A DNA stretch of 64,000 nucleotides from an uncultured Oscillospiraceae bacterium (GCA_947632175.1 CANROC010000005.1:114830-178829), one strand, 5' to 3'; positions 54,299-63,169 are shown, counted from the stretch's first letter. Notes: generated by a model from the sequence alone, not told the origin. Translations and numbers: made by a program.

Positions 54299-54364
54299 GG
54301 TTGGTTCCCTCCTGATAGTATTCATTCTCGCCGGCGCGGAGCGCGCCGAAATTTACCACTCTTT

Positions 54365-54393
54365 ATTATACGGTTAATCTGCCGGTAAGTCAA
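54365..54393 (-). promoter_or_regulatory. Promoter of the eda-kdgK-kdgK-uxaC unit
   Basis: TTGACT (54388-54393), 17 bp, TATAAT (54365-54370) on the minus strand, with a GGCGCG..CGCGCC hairpin in the leader (about 54328-54348). Confidence 0.75.
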
Positions 54394-54451
54394 GCTCGCG
54401 GACATGGAATTTTCGTCAAAAAACCCGATTTACGCGGACATTCCCGCTGTT

Positions 54452-55936
54452 TTACAGAACCACGCCGTCCTTGAAGATGGAGATCTCCCGGAAGCCCTTT
54501 TTCTCGGCCCAGGTCTTCTTCCCGGAGGCGACCTCCAGGACAAGGTCCATGAGGTCGTGGGCGGCCTCGTCGATGGTGCGCGTCCCGTCGGCCACCACGC
54601 CGGCGTTGAAGTCGATCCACGTGGCCTTCTTCGTGGCCAGGGGCGTGTTGGTGGCCAGCTTCATGGTGGGGGCCGGCGCGCCGAAGGGCGTGCCCCGGCC
54701 GGTGGTGAAGAGGATGAGATGCGCCCCCGCCGCCGTCAGGGCCGTGGCGGACACCAGGTCGTTGCCGGGGCCGTAGAGCATATTGAGGCCCTTGGTCACC
54801 ACAGGGTCGCCGTAGCCGATGACGTCCATGATGGGCGCGGAGCCGCCCTTCTGGACGCAGCCGCAGGATTTGTCCTCCAGGGTCGTGATGCCGCCCTGTT
54901 TGTTGCCGGGGCTGGGGTTATCGTAGACCACCTCGTTGTGGCGGATGAAGTAGTCCTTGAAGCCGTTGATCATGTGGACGGCCTTTTGGAAGACCTCCTC
55001 GCTCACGCACCGGTCCAGCAAAAAGCCCTCCGCGCCGAACATCTCCGGCACCTCGGTGAGGACCGTGGAGCCGCCCATGGCCCCCAGCATGTCGGAGAAG
55101 CGCCCCACAACCGGGTTGGCGGTGATGCCGGAAAGGCCGTCGGACCCGCCGCACTTCATGCCGACGACCAGCTCGCTTGCCGGGATGGGCTCGCGCTTGA
55201 ACTGCCCCGCGTAGGCCGCCAGCTCCTCTAAGATGGGCCGCGCGGCGGCAAGCTCGTCCTCCACGTCCTGGCAGGTGAGGAATTTCACCCGGTGGGGGTC
55301 GAAGTCCCCCAGCTCGGCCAAAAACTGCTCGTGGGTCAGGTTCTCGCATCCGAGAGAGAGCACCAGCACCGCCCCGGCGTTGGGATGGCGGGTCAGCGCC
55401 GCCAGGAGCTTGCGGGTCTGGGCGTGGTCGTGGCCCGTCTGGGAACAGCCGAAGGGATGAGTGAAGGTGTAGAGCCCGTCGATGGAGCCGGTCACCAGGT
55501 CCTGGTTGTCCCGGACCATGGCCTTGGCCGCGTCGTTGACGCATCCCACGGTGGGGATGATCCAGATCTCATTGCGGATAGCGGCCCTGCCGTCCTTTCG
55601 GCGGTAGCCCATAAAGGTGGGGGCCTCCAGCTTCTCCGGGAAACGGATGTTGGGGTGGTAAGAATACTCCAACTCGCCCTCCAGATTGGTACGCATGTTG
55701 TGAGTGTGGATCCACTCCCCCGCGCCCACGTTTTCCGTGGCGTGGCCGATGGAGAAGCCGTACTTGACGACCTGATCCCCCTCCGAGAGGGCTTTCAGCG
55801 TCATCTTGTGCCCCTGGGGGATGTCCGTGGCGGCGGTCACACAGTATCCGTCGCCCTCAAAGACCGTGCCCTTTTGGATGGGATGGAGGGCGACGACCAC
55901 GTTGTCCTTGGGGTTGATGTGGATGAAATCGGTCAT
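54452..55936 (-). CDS. uxaA: Altronate dehydratase
   Basis: A 494-residue enzyme that dehydrates D-altronate to 2-keto-3-deoxygluconate. The N-terminal SAF-like domain (1-95) contains GHKMTLKALSEGDQVVKYG, as three-part UxaA proteins do. The main domain has NEIWIIPTVGCVND, THPFGCSQTGHDH, MKCGGSDGLSGITANP and CGCVQKGG. It starts 9 bp after uxaB, so the two are one operon. Confidence 0.95.
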   Translation of the reverse strand: MTDFIHINPKDNVVVALHPIQKGTVFEGDGYCVTAATDIPQGHKMTLKALSEGDQVVKYGFSIGHATENVGAGEWIHTHNMRTNLEGELEYSYHPNIRFPEKLEAPTFMGYRRKDGRAAIRNEIWIIPTVGCVNDAAKAMVRDNQDLVTGSIDGLYTFTHPFGCSQTGHDHAQTRKLLAALTRHPNAGAVLVLSLGCENLTHEQFLAELGDFDPHRVKFLTCQDVEDELAAARPILEELAAYAGQFKREPIPASELVVGMKCGGSDGLSGITANPVVGRFSDMLGAMGGSTVLTEVPEMFGAEGFLLDRCVSEEVFQKAVHMINGFKDYFIRHNEVVYDNPSPGNKQGGITTLEDKSCGCVQKGGSAPIMDVIGYGDPVVTKGLNMLYGPGNDLVSATALTAAGAHLILFTTGRGTPFGAPAPTMKLATNTPLATKKATWIDFNAGVVADGTRTIDEAAHDLMDLVLEVASGKKTWAEKKGFREISIFKDGVVL

Positions 55937-55945
55937 GACGTCACC

Positions 55946-57442
55946 TCACTTTACGGCGTCGGCATACACCGCCAGCGTGCCCTCGGACCGGATCTTCTTC
56001 AAAAGCTCCGCCACGGCCTTTTCAAAGCCGGGGACGGCGGTGAGGTCCTGGCCCCACATCTGCTCGTTGGTCATGACGGCGTGGACGAGAGCCTCGTCGG
56101 AGTCGTTCCGATGGTCCCAGTAAAATTCCAGCGCCCAGCGGTCGTCGGAGCAGACGTAGGTGTTGCCCTTTGCGCGCTTGCACACGAGGCCCTTGTCGGT
56201 GAGCTCCTGGATATCGGTGGAGTAAAACGCTATGTAGGCCGCGAAGGAGGCGGTGAGGCAGGGGGGAAGCTCGCCCTTCAGCTCCACGTACTCCAGGAAG
56301 CTGGGCATGTTGCGGGCGCGCCACTTGGAGGTGGAGTTGAGAGAGATGCTCATGAGCTCATGGTTGACGAAGGGGTTGTTGAACCGGTCCTGGACCGCGG
56401 CGGCGAAGTCTGTCAGGTCCTTCTTGTCCAGGGGCAGGGTGGGGATGACCTCGTCGTAGAGCATCTTGTTCATGAAATCGCGGACCGTGTCGTCCTCCAT
56501 GCACTCCCGGACAATGTCGAAGCCCGCCAGATACGCCCCCAGGACAAAGCCGGTGTGGGCGCCGTTCAAAATACGGACCTTGCGCTTTTTATAGGGCGTC
56601 ACGTCCGGCACCACCGGGCAGTTGAGGCCGGCCTTCTTAAAGGGCAGCTTCTCCTCGAGCCACGCGGGCCCCTCGATGTTCCAGACGCCGAAGACCTCGC
56701 CCACGTCGATGAGCTCGTCGTGGTAGCCGTTCTCCGCCTCCAGCCTGGCCACCTCGGCGGCGTCCCGGATGCGGCCCGGCACGATGCGGTCCACCAGGGT
56801 GGAGCAGAAGGTGCAGTCGTTGTTGACATACGCCCGGAAGCCCTCCTCCAGGCCCCACTGGTCGATATACTGATTGACGCACTTTAAAAGCTCCTTGCCG
56901 TTGTTGTCGATGAGCTCGCAGGAGAGGATGACGAGGCTGCCCTGACGGGCCTGCCAGCGCTTGTAGAGCACCTGCGTCAGCTTGCCGGGGAAGGAGGCGC
57001 AGGGCTCGTCGGAAAGCTCACACGCCGGGTCGTAGACGATGCCGGCCTCGGTGGTGTTGGAGACGACGTACTCCAGATCCGGGCTGACGGCCAGATCCAT
57101 GAGGGCGTCAAAGCCCTCCTTCTCATAGGGGTTCAGGCACCGGGACACGGAGGAGATGACGCGCTTGCGGTCGATCTTCTGCCCGCCCTCGTTGCCCCGG
57201 AGGTAGAGGGTATAGAGCCCCTCCTGCTCGTTCATGAGCTTGGTGAGGCCCATGGCGATGGGCTGGACCAGCACGCACTTGCCGTTCCACCCGGCCTTCT
57301 CGTTGGCCACGTCGAACCAGTAGTTGGCAAACGCCCGGAGGAAGTTGCCCTCGCCGAACTGCATGACCTTCTCGGGGGCGTCCCTCAGTATGTAGCCGGT
57401 ATAACCGGATTTCGCAAGGACCTCGTAATTTAACCTTTCCAT
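55946..57442 (-). CDS. uxaB: Tagaturonate reductase (altronate oxidoreductase)
   Basis: About 498 residues from the ATG at 57442, with AGGAGG 8 bp upstream. It is a long-chain mannitol-dehydrogenase family enzyme using NADH: MQFGEGNFLRAF at about 27, then NTTEAGIVYDP (about 130) and RILNGAHTGFVLGAYLAG (about 300). It reduces D-tagaturonate to D-altronate. The substrate assignment leans on uxaA and uxaC beside it and the absence of uxuAB here, so fructuronate reductase is less likely. Direct repeats in its promoter region (57494-57516) may bind the divergent AraC regulator. Confidence 0.92.
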   Translation of the reverse strand: MERLNYEVLAKSGYTGYILRDAPEKVMQFGEGNFLRAFANYWFDVANEKAGWNGKCVLVQPIAMGLTKLMNEQEGLYTLYLRGNEGGQKIDRKRVISSVSRCLNPYEKEGFDALMDLAVSPDLEYVVSNTTEAGIVYDPACELSDEPCASFPGKLTQVLYKRWQARQGSLVILSCELIDNNGKELLKCVNQYIDQWGLEEGFRAYVNNDCTFCSTLVDRIVPGRIRDAAEVARLEAENGYHDELIDVGEVFGVWNIEGPAWLEEKLPFKKAGLNCPVVPDVTPYKKRKVRILNGAHTGFVLGAYLAGFDIVRECMEDDTVRDFMNKMLYDEVIPTLPLDKKDLTDFAAAVQDRFNNPFVNHELMSISLNSTSKWRARNMPSFLEYVELKGELPPCLTASFAAYIAFYSTDIQELTDKGLVCKRAKGNTYVCSDDRWALEFYWDHRNDSDEALVHAVMTNEQMWGQDLTAVPGFEKAVAELLKKIRSEGTLAVYADAVK

Positions 57443-57493
57443 AAGCCGATCCTCCTGTAAAATGAATTTTGACTGTTGTTTGCCCAAGTTGGG

Positions 57494-57516
57494 ACAGTAT
57501 ACTAAGGTACAGTATA
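57494..57516 (-). promoter_or_regulatory. Direct repeat upstream of uxaB, candidate regulator site
   Basis: ACAGTATA occurs at 57494-57501 and again at 57509-57516, 15 bp apart, 52-74 bp before the uxaB start. TATACT overlaps as a possible -10. Direct repeats suit an AraC-type activator, but the match is short. Confidence 0.35.
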
Positions 57517-57663
57517 GCAGAAACGCACAAAGATTGCTAGAGGATTTTGAAAATTTCTGTGAAATATTATACATCCCCGCGCCGGCGGCAACAGATCCCC
57601 GATTGCGGACATACATTGCGAAAGTTGCGCCGATTTTCATTGACTTTTCTCAGCCCTTGCTTT

Positions 57664-57924
57664 ATACTAATATCTAATTAAAACAAGCCATTCGCGACGT
57701 TCTTTTTCGCATCGTCGTCGCTCGAGCCGCTTTACCTCGGGCTCCCTTTGGTCGCCCTCAGGCGCTGGCTCGGCTCCTCCTCTCCCCAGCGGGCTTTGCC
57801 CGCCGGGGACCCCAGGGGGCGTCAGCCGCCTTGGGAATACATACAGTATTCCCTGCGGCGTCTTCCTTGCCTGACACGAAAAATCCTCGCCGCTCGGTGT
57901 CTTCTTTTAAATAGATATTAGTAT
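57664..57924. mobile_element. MITE-like element, long form (261 bp)
   Basis: Terminal inverted repeats at 57664-57683 and 57905-57924 (ATACTAATATCT.. / ..AGATATTAGTAT). The interior holds GCGAATGGC, CGACGATGCGAAAAAGA, a GGGAATACTGT / ACAGTATTCCC hairpin region and GACACCGAGCG, shared with the copies at 30179 and 62399. It lies between uxaB and its divergent regulator. Confidence 0.85.
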
Positions 57925-57957
57925 TAAACGGAAATCAAAGAAAGAGAGGTGGGTCCC

Positions 57958-58830
57958 ATGCCCCTGGCCCCCGACGCCTTTGATACCCGCCAGAAAATGC
58001 GGCGGCCCGACTTTGAGCTCCAGTATAAGCGCGACTGCTACCTTAAAAAGGTGGACCTCCACCACCACGATTTTTACGAGATCTACTTCCTCCTCTCCGG
58101 CGACGTGACCTACACCATCGAGAGCAAGCTTTACAAGGTCGCCCCCGGCGACATCCTCCTCATCTCCCCCCGGGAGCTCCACCAGCTCCACATCAAGGCC
58201 GAGCGGGAGGTCTACGAGCGCTACGTCCTCTGGGTGGACCCCCGGACCGTCCGGCGGCTGTCCACCTGCCGCACGGACCTCATGCTGTGCCTAGACCCCT
58301 CCTGCCCGCGCTACCGCAACCAGCTCCACATGACGCCGGAGGACCAGCGGCGCATCTATGAGCTGGTGGGCAAGCTCCACGCCGAGCTCCAGGAGGGCGG
58401 CTTCGGCGGGGAGCTGATGCCCGAGTGCCTGCTCACACAGCTTTTGGTGGAGATCAACCGCGTCGCCCAGAAGAGCGCCCCGGAGGAGACGGAGACGCGG
58501 GGCGCCCAGGTGGTGTCCGAGGTGGTGGACTACATCGGCACGCACTACGGCGAGGCGCTGACCTTAGAGGCCCTGGCGGAGAAATTCTACGTCAGCAAAT
58601 ACCACTTAAGTCACGAATTTGCCCGGGTGGTGGGCACCAGCGTCCACCGGTACCTCACCAAAAAGCGCCTCCTCATCGCCCGCCAGCTCATGGCCCAGGG
58701 CATGCCCCCCAGCCGCGTCTGGTCCGAGGTAGGCTTCGGCGACTACACCGGCTTCTACCGCGCCTTCAAGTCCGAATACGGCCTCACCCCAAGGGAGTAC
58801 GCCCGCGAAACGGCGGCGGAGGCGCCATAA
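57958..58830 (+). CDS. AraC-family transcriptional regulator
   Basis: A 290-residue protein. The N-terminal cupin domain (HHHDFYEIYFLLSGDVTY, about 36; GDILLISPRELHQL, about 66) should bind a sugar-related ligand. The C-terminal double HTH (about 190-285) has LEALAEKFYVSKYHLSHEFARVVG-type and VGFGDYTGFYRAFKSEYGLTP signatures. It is divergent from uxaB and is the natural candidate regulator of the hexuronate cluster. GAGG lies 8 bases before the ATG. Confidence 0.88.
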   Translation: MPLAPDAFDTRQKMRRPDFELQYKRDCYLKKVDLHHHDFYEIYFLLSGDVTYTIESKLYKVAPGDILLISPRELHQLHIKAEREVYERYVLWVDPRTVRRLSTCRTDLMLCLDPSCPRYRNQLHMTPEDQRRIYELVGKLHAELQEGGFGGELMPECLLTQLLVEINRVAQKSAPEETETRGAQVVSEVVDYIGTHYGEALTLEALAEKFYVSKYHLSHEFARVVGTSVHRYLTKKRLLIARQLMAQGMPPSRVWSEVGFGDYTGFYRAFKSEYGLTPREYARETAAEAP

Positions 58831-58862
58831 AAGCGGCGCCGCCCGAAGGCTGCGCCGCCGCT
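58831..58862. terminator. GC-rich hairpin between convergent genes
   Basis: GCGGCGC and GCGCCGC with a loop, at the stop of the AraC gene and about 30 bp from the stop of the opposing gene. It lacks a strong T-run. Confidence 0.4.
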
Positions 58863-58889
58863 TGACAGGATGAAAATAGGTATCTATGC

Positions 58890-59588
58890 TCAAAGCCTTT
58901 TCATGAGCTCCGCCTTTTGGGCGCTAAATTCCTCCTCGGAAAGCTCGCCGGCCTGCCGCAGCTCATTGAGCCTTTCAAGCGCCTCCAGCGCGTCCCCGGC
59001 GCTCGCCCCCTCCGCCAGCTTCGGCACCCTCGGCTTACGCTGGCTGATGCCCCAGAGGAGGACGGCAAGAGGCGGGGGACCGGAAAATATCGCGCAGGCC
59101 GCCGAGCAGCACGAAAGGACAAAGGCTTCCTTTTTCGCGTATACCGCGATGAACAGGAGAAGACAGCTTAAAGCGCAAAACAAAGTGGGAATGACAAAAT
59201 TTCGACTGACAAAATGTAAAGATATAGAATCGCCTTTTTCAATTTGCAAATAGTTGAAGAAATTGGAAAAAAGCTGAACGAGGCCTGCCGCCACAATCAC
59301 TAATGCGCTGGTCGTTGACACAGTCCTCTTTTTGAGCCACACGGAAACCCCGAAGGCCGCGAAGCCGCAGACAAAGCAGGCAAAAATGAGCCACGTAAAC
59401 CCCCCGGCCCCGCTGTCGTCAGGAATAAAGATGACGCTCCCTACCTTGCCAATCACGATAGTGATGTTGTTGGTATAACTCCGATAAGTCGAGCAGCCCC
59501 ACCGGCCCAGCAACATTTCCAACGCCATGATAATGGCGCAGAGGACAAACAGCACGGCGGAAATTTTCCGGATAACATCCTTTTTCAT
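58890..59588 (-). CDS. Membrane protein with C-terminal SHOCT domain
   Basis: A 232-residue protein with five hydrophobic segments (about 10-28, 62-82, 90-112, 125-148 and 156-180). A C-terminal SHOCT-type motif (ALERLNELRQAGELSEEEFSAQKAELM, second half) follows. GGGAGG precedes the ATG at 59588. It is co-transcribed with the next SHOCT gene upstream. The function is unknown. Confidence 0.75.
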   Translation of the reverse strand: MKKDVIRKISAVLFVLCAIIMALEMLLGRWGCSTYRSYTNNITIVIGKVGSVIFIPDDSGAGGFTWLIFACFVCGFAAFGVSVWLKKRTVSTTSALVIVAAGLVQLFSNFFNYLQIEKGDSISLHFVSRNFVIPTLFCALSCLLLFIAVYAKKEAFVLSCCSAACAIFSGPPPLAVLLWGISQRKPRVPKLAEGASAGDALEALERLNELRQAGELSEEEFSAQKAELMKRL

Positions 59589-59608
59589 ATCGAAACCTCC
59601 CACACCGG

Positions 59609-59908
59609 TCAGGTCCTGCTTTGAAGCTTGTTTTTCATCGACTCATACTCCTCGTCGCTGATGGCGCCCTTGTCGTGGAGCGCGGAAAGGCGGGCAAGCC
59701 CGTCGTCCTTGAGGGCGGGCTGATTCGCCCTCTTATAGGGCAGGGCCGCGACCATGATCCAGCCCGCGAGGCCCAGGAAAAAGCACCACCAGAAGTACCC
59801 GGAATAGCCTTTTTCCACCGCGATTTTCTCAAAGGCGTTGGCGGTGATGATGTTAAAAAGCAAAACGACCGCCAAGGCCACAGCGCCGGAAATCAATATT
59901 TCATCCAT
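59609..59908 (-). CDS. Small membrane protein with C-terminal SHOCT domain
   Basis: A 99-residue protein from the ATG at 59908 (AGGAGG upstream), with two hydrophobic helices (about 4-24 and 39-58) and a SHOCT motif (LARLSALHDKGAISDEEYESMK, first part). Only 20 bp separate it from the second SHOCT gene. SHOCT domains are short oligomerisation modules of unknown detailed role. Confidence 0.75.
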   Translation of the reverse strand: MDEILISGAVALAVVLLFNIITANAFEKIAVEKGYSGYFWWCFFLGLAGWIMVAALPYKRANQPALKDDGLARLSALHDKGAISDEEYESMKNKLQSRT

Positions 59909-59941
59909 CGAATTTTCCTCCTTGTTTTTGGTTTCTATCAA

Positions 59942-59970
59942 AGCTTACCACAGCTTGGACTAAAAGTCAA
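59942..59970 (-). promoter_or_regulatory. Promoter of the SHOCT gene pair
   Basis: TTGACT (59965-59970), 17 bp, TAAGCT (59942-59947) on the minus strand. Confidence 0.55.
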
Positions 59971-60015
59971 TATAAATATTGATATTTGCTCAATTAATAA
60001 CAGTCTGTTTCTGGG

Positions 60016-60042
60016 TTATCCTTGACTGTAAGGAGGGGATAA
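60016..60042. promoter_or_regulatory. Inverted repeat over the ribosome binding site of the XRE gene
   Basis: TTATCC (60016-60021) and GGATAA (60037-60042) surround AAGGAGG, ending one base before the start codon. It parallels the inverted repeats at 25102 and 25557. Confidence 0.45.
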
Positions 60043-60043
60043 T

Positions 60044-60388
60044 ATGGAACAGATGTATGTGATTGACAACCGTGAGATCGGCGCGCGGGTGAAAGCGGCC
60101 AGGAAGAACCTGGGGCTCACGCAGGGGCAGCTGGCGGAGAGGATCGACCTTTCCGAAAACGCGGTGGCGAAGCTGGAAAACGGCTTCATGGCGGCGAGCC
60201 TCCAGACGCTGGTGAAACTGGCAAATGAGCTTGGCGTCACGATGGACTATTTTCTCGCCGCCGGGGGCGGGGAGCCGGGGGAGACCGAGGACCTGGCGCT
60301 GGCGCTCCTCCGGGGTATGGACAGCCGTGAGACGGCGCTGGTCATCAAGCTTATCTCGGCTCTTCGGGTCTATTTTTCCGAGAGCTGA
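60044..60388 (+). CDS. XRE-family regulator upstream of the GH4 gene
   Basis: A 114-residue HTH protein (HTH about residues 11-66, LGLTQGQLAERIDLSENAVAKLENG, second half the recognition part). AAGGAGG precedes the ATG. The GH4 gene begins 31 bp after its stop, so the two form an operon. It may control hexuronide use; the signal is not known. Confidence 0.82.
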   Translation: MEQMYVIDNREIGARVKAARKNLGLTQGQLAERIDLSENAVAKLENGFMAASLQTLVKLANELGVTMDYFLAAGGGEPGETEDLALALLRGMDSRETALVIKLISALRVYFSES

Positions 60389-60419
60389 GAGCTCTATCAC
60401 ATAAAAAGGAGGAATCCCC

Positions 60420-61796
60420 ATGCGTCCTATCAAGATCGCCTACATCGGCGGCGGGTCCAAGCTTTGGGCGCGGTCGTTTATGCAGGACCTGGCGCTGGCG
60501 CCGGACCTCACCGGGGAGGTGGCGCTTTACGACATCGACGTCCCCGCCGCCGTCCGGAATCAGAAGATCGCCACGCGGCTCAACGCCCTGCCCGGCGTCA
60601 CCTCCCATTTTGCCTACACCGTGGCGGAGGACCTGAGGACCGCCCTCACCGGGGCGGACTTCGTCCTCATCTCCATCCTCCCCGGCACCTTCAAGGAGAT
60701 GCGCTCCGACGTCCACGCCCCGGAGAAATACGGCGTCTGGCAGTCCGTGGGGGACACCGCCGGCCCCGGCGGGGTCCTGCGGGCCATGCGCACCAACCCC
60801 ATCTACGAGGGCTTCGCCGCCGCCATCCGGGACTTCTGCCCCACGGCCTGGGTCTTGAACCTCACCAACCCCATGAGCGCCTGCGTCAAGGCCCTCTACC
60901 AGACCTTCCCGGAGATAAAAGCCTTCGGCTGCTGCCACGAGGTCTTCCACACCCAGGAGTTCCTCTGCCGGGTCCTCAAGGAGATGACCGGCCTCGACGC
61001 CTCCCGCCGGGACATCTACACCGACGCCTCCGGCGTCAACCACTTCACCTGGATCACCTCCGCCCACTACCGGGACATCGACATCATGGCCCTCCTGCCG
61101 GATTTCGTGGACCGGTACTTCGAGTCCGGCTACAACGAGTACGGCAACCACGAGGCGTGGAAGACGGACACCTTCTCCTACAACAACCGTGTGAAGATGG
61201 ACCTGTGGCGGCGCTACGGGGCATTGGCCGCCGCCGGGGACCGGCATCTGGTGGAGTTCGTGAACAACACCTGGTATCTTAAGGACCCGGAGACGGTGAG
61301 GAAGTGGAAGTTCGGCCTCACCACCGTGGACTTCCGGGAGGCCAACCAGGCCCGCCAGATCGCGGAGAGCGTCGAAATGGCCGAGGGCCGCCGCCCCGTG
61401 CCCCTGAAGCCCTCCGGCGAGGAGCTGGTCCGCCTTGTGCGGGGCATCCTGGGGCTGGAGACGGTGGTCTCCAACGTGAACATGCCCAACCGGGGCCAGA
61501 TGAAGGGTATCCCGGAGGGGTCCGTCGTGGAGACCAACTGCGTCTTTACCCACGACCGCGTCATCCCCCTCCCCGCCGACCCCCTCCCCGCCGGGGCGCT
61601 CGCCCTGGTGCGCCGGTGCTCCGACAACATCGACCTCACCTGTGAGGGCATCCGTGAGCGGGACATGGACAAGCTCTTCGCCGCCTTCCTCCACCAGCCC
61701 CTCTGCTCCACGCTCACGGTGGACGACGCCCGCGCGCTCTTCGCCGAGATGTGCCAAAACACCCGGGCGTATTTGGAGCCGTTTTATACGCTGTGA
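60420..61796 (+). CDS. Glycoside hydrolase family 4, probable alpha-galacturonidase (LplD-like)
   Basis: A 458-residue NAD- and Mn-dependent enzyme. The dinucleotide-binding YIGGGSKLWARSF is at residues 8-20. NLTNPMSACV is near 146, and the metal-site motif CCHEVFH (CHEV) near 176. HFTWIT (about 205) is also conserved. CHEV has been reported as the signature of GH4 alpha-galacturonidases, while alpha-galactosidases and phospho-glucosidases carry other motifs. The neighbouring galacturonate pathway supports this. AAGGAGG precedes the ATG. It probably acts on short galacturonides in the cytosol. Confidence 0.87.
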   Translation: MRPIKIAYIGGGSKLWARSFMQDLALAPDLTGEVALYDIDVPAAVRNQKIATRLNALPGVTSHFAYTVAEDLRTALTGADFVLISILPGTFKEMRSDVHAPEKYGVWQSVGDTAGPGGVLRAMRTNPIYEGFAAAIRDFCPTAWVLNLTNPMSACVKALYQTFPEIKAFGCCHEVFHTQEFLCRVLKEMTGLDASRRDIYTDASGVNHFTWITSAHYRDIDIMALLPDFVDRYFESGYNEYGNHEAWKTDTFSYNNRVKMDLWRRYGALAAAGDRHLVEFVNNTWYLKDPETVRKWKFGLTTVDFREANQARQIAESVEMAEGRRPVPLKPSGEELVRLVRGILGLETVVSNVNMPNRGQMKGIPEGSVVETNCVFTHDRVIPLPADPLPAGALALVRRCSDNIDLTCEGIRERDMDKLFAAFLHQPLCSTLTVDDARALFAEMCQNTRAYLEPFYTL

Positions 61797-61803
61797 CCCC
61801 CGC

Positions 61804-61836
61804 CCCCTGCCCCCATCGGGGCAGGGGCTTTTTTCG
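61804..61836 (+). terminator. GH4 gene terminator
   Basis: CCCCTGCCCC, loop, GGGGCAGGGG, then CTTTTTT. Confidence 0.85.
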
Positions 61837-61844
61837 CAAACCCC

Positions 61845-61873
61845 TTGACAACCCGCCCAAATCCGGTTACAAT
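61845..61873 (+). promoter_or_regulatory. tRNA-Arg promoter
   Basis: TTGACA (61845-61850), 17 bp, TACAAT (61868-61873). Confidence 0.75.
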
Positions 61874-61884
61874 ACCCCATACAC

Positions 61885-61961
61885 GCCCTTGTAGCTCAGC
61901 AGGATAGAGCGTTCGCCTCCTAAGCGAAAGGCCACGCGTTCGAATCGCGTCAAGGGTGCCA
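61885..61961 (+). tRNA. tRNA-Arg (anticodon CCT)
   Basis: A 77-nt cloverleaf with acceptor GCCCTTG / CAAGGGT, D-arm AGCTCAGCAGGATAGAGC, anticodon arm TTCGC-CTCCTAA-GCGAA (anticodon CCT) and T-arm GCGTTCGAATCGC. The 3' CCA is encoded. It reads the rare AGG codon in this GC-rich genome. Confidence 0.95.
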
Positions 61962-61962
61962 G

Positions 61963-61998
61963 AAATCCCGGATATTCAAACGAATATCCGGGATTTTC
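61963..61998 (+). terminator. tRNA-Arg terminator
   Basis: A 15-bp stem AAATCCCGGATATTC / GAATATCCGGGATTT followed by TC. Confidence 0.75.
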
Positions 61999-62398
61999 GC
62001 AACTATTTTTGCTAATTACTTTAGCACGATAAATGTAGGTAGCCGTAGGCATCCGGAAAGATTGCCAATTCTTGTCATATCGTTCGGGACTTTTTTCTCA
62101 TTTTCATGCCTACAAAATTGAGCCTCGATTTCTCCAAAACACCCCATTTTGCCTACATCTGCCTACAACCGGCTGTTTTTAGAGGATATTTTTCGCTTTT
62201 CACCGCTCCTCGCCGGACATTTCAGCGACGGCTTTGTGTGTTGACGGCGTCAACATATCGGCGCCCTCAGCTATGAGTTGTATGCCGCCTCGATAGAGTA
62301 GTTCTGCCAGCGGAGCGGAGAAGCCGCCAAAAGAAGCCCTGATAGCGTTTGAACGTTGATAGTAGATTTTTTCACATCTGCGTGGTATAATCCATCTT
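61999..62398. other. Gene-free segment with GCCTACA repeats (possible integration scar)
   Basis: No gene is seen. GCCTACA occurs at 62108-62114, 62151-62157 and 62161-62167. Inverted forms TGTAGGT and CGTAGGC lie at 62034-62040 and 62044-62050. Clusters of short direct and inverted repeats beyond a tRNA 3' end resemble the arm sites of a tyrosine-recombinase attachment region. The sequence looks less GC-rich than the left part of the window. Confidence 0.45.
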
Positions 62399-62559
62399 AT
62401 ACTAATATCTATTTAAAAGGAGACACCGAGCGGCGAGGATTTTTCGCGTCAGGCAAGGAAGACGCCGCAGGGAATACTTTGTGTATTCCCAAGGCGGTTG
62501 ACGCCGCATGACGCGAAAAAGACCGGCGCGAATGTCTTATTTTAATTAGATATTAGTAT
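62399..62559. mobile_element. MITE-like element, middle form (161 bp)
   Basis: Terminal inverted repeats at 62399-62418 and 62540-62559, matching the copies at 30179 and 57664. The interior GACACCGAGCGGCGAGGAT, GCAAGGAAGACGCCGCAGGG and GGAATACTTTGTGTATTCC is shared with the long form. It ends 52 bp before the TetR gene. Confidence 0.85.
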
Positions 62560-62611
62560 TACAGCACCATATCGAAGATATGTGTAGAAGTCGATCCATA
62601 GGAGATACAAA

Positions 62612-63169
62612 ATGGCTAACTTTACGAAGAAAGCGATCCAGGAATCCTTTCTGAAATTGCTGACGGAACGGCCCCTGTCCAAAATCACGGTCAAGGATAT
62701 TGTGGCGGATTGCGGCATCAATCGAAACACCTTTTACTACTATTTTGAAGATATACCAAAGCTGATCGAAAGTATGGTCGAGGAGGATGCCGAAAGGATC
62801 ATTGAGACCTATCCTACCGTAGAAAAGTTTGAGGACTGCCTGGAAACGGTCGTTGATTTGGCGCTTGCGAAAAAATGCGCGGTATTACATATCTATCACT
62901 CGGCGAGCCGGGAGATCTATGAGATGTACCTTTGGAAAATCTGCGATCACACGATAAACGCCTACATTACGTCTGTCCTGCGCGGTAGAAGCGTTCGGGA
63001 CAGCGACCTTTTCATTATCAAGGAATATCTTGCGAGCCTCGCCTTCGGCCTCTTTTCCAGATGGCTGAAAAACGATATGAACGATGACATTCGCGGTATG
63101 CTTTCCCGCCTTATGGAGCTCAAAAAAGGGATGATCGAGGAGATGGTCTCGCGCTGTGTTGAGGAATAG
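62612..63169 (+). CDS. TetR/AcrR-family regulator
   Basis: A 185-residue protein with an N-terminal HTH (residues 8-55; ITVKDIVADCGINRNTFYYYF). The ligand-binding C-terminal domain is helical and resembles the DhaS-like TetR group. It precedes DUF308 and MMPL-like genes, which it may control through an inverted repeat at 63170-63189. Codon use looks less GC-biased than in the left part of the window. Confidence 0.87.
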   Translation: MANFTKKAIQESFLKLLTERPLSKITVKDIVADCGINRNTFYYYFEDIPKLIESMVEEDAERIIETYPTVEKFEDCLETVVDLALAKKCAVLHIYHSASREIYEMYLWKICDHTINAYITSVLRGRSVRDSDLFIIKEYLASLAFGLFSRWLKNDMNDDIRGMLSRLMELKKGMIEEMVSRCVEE

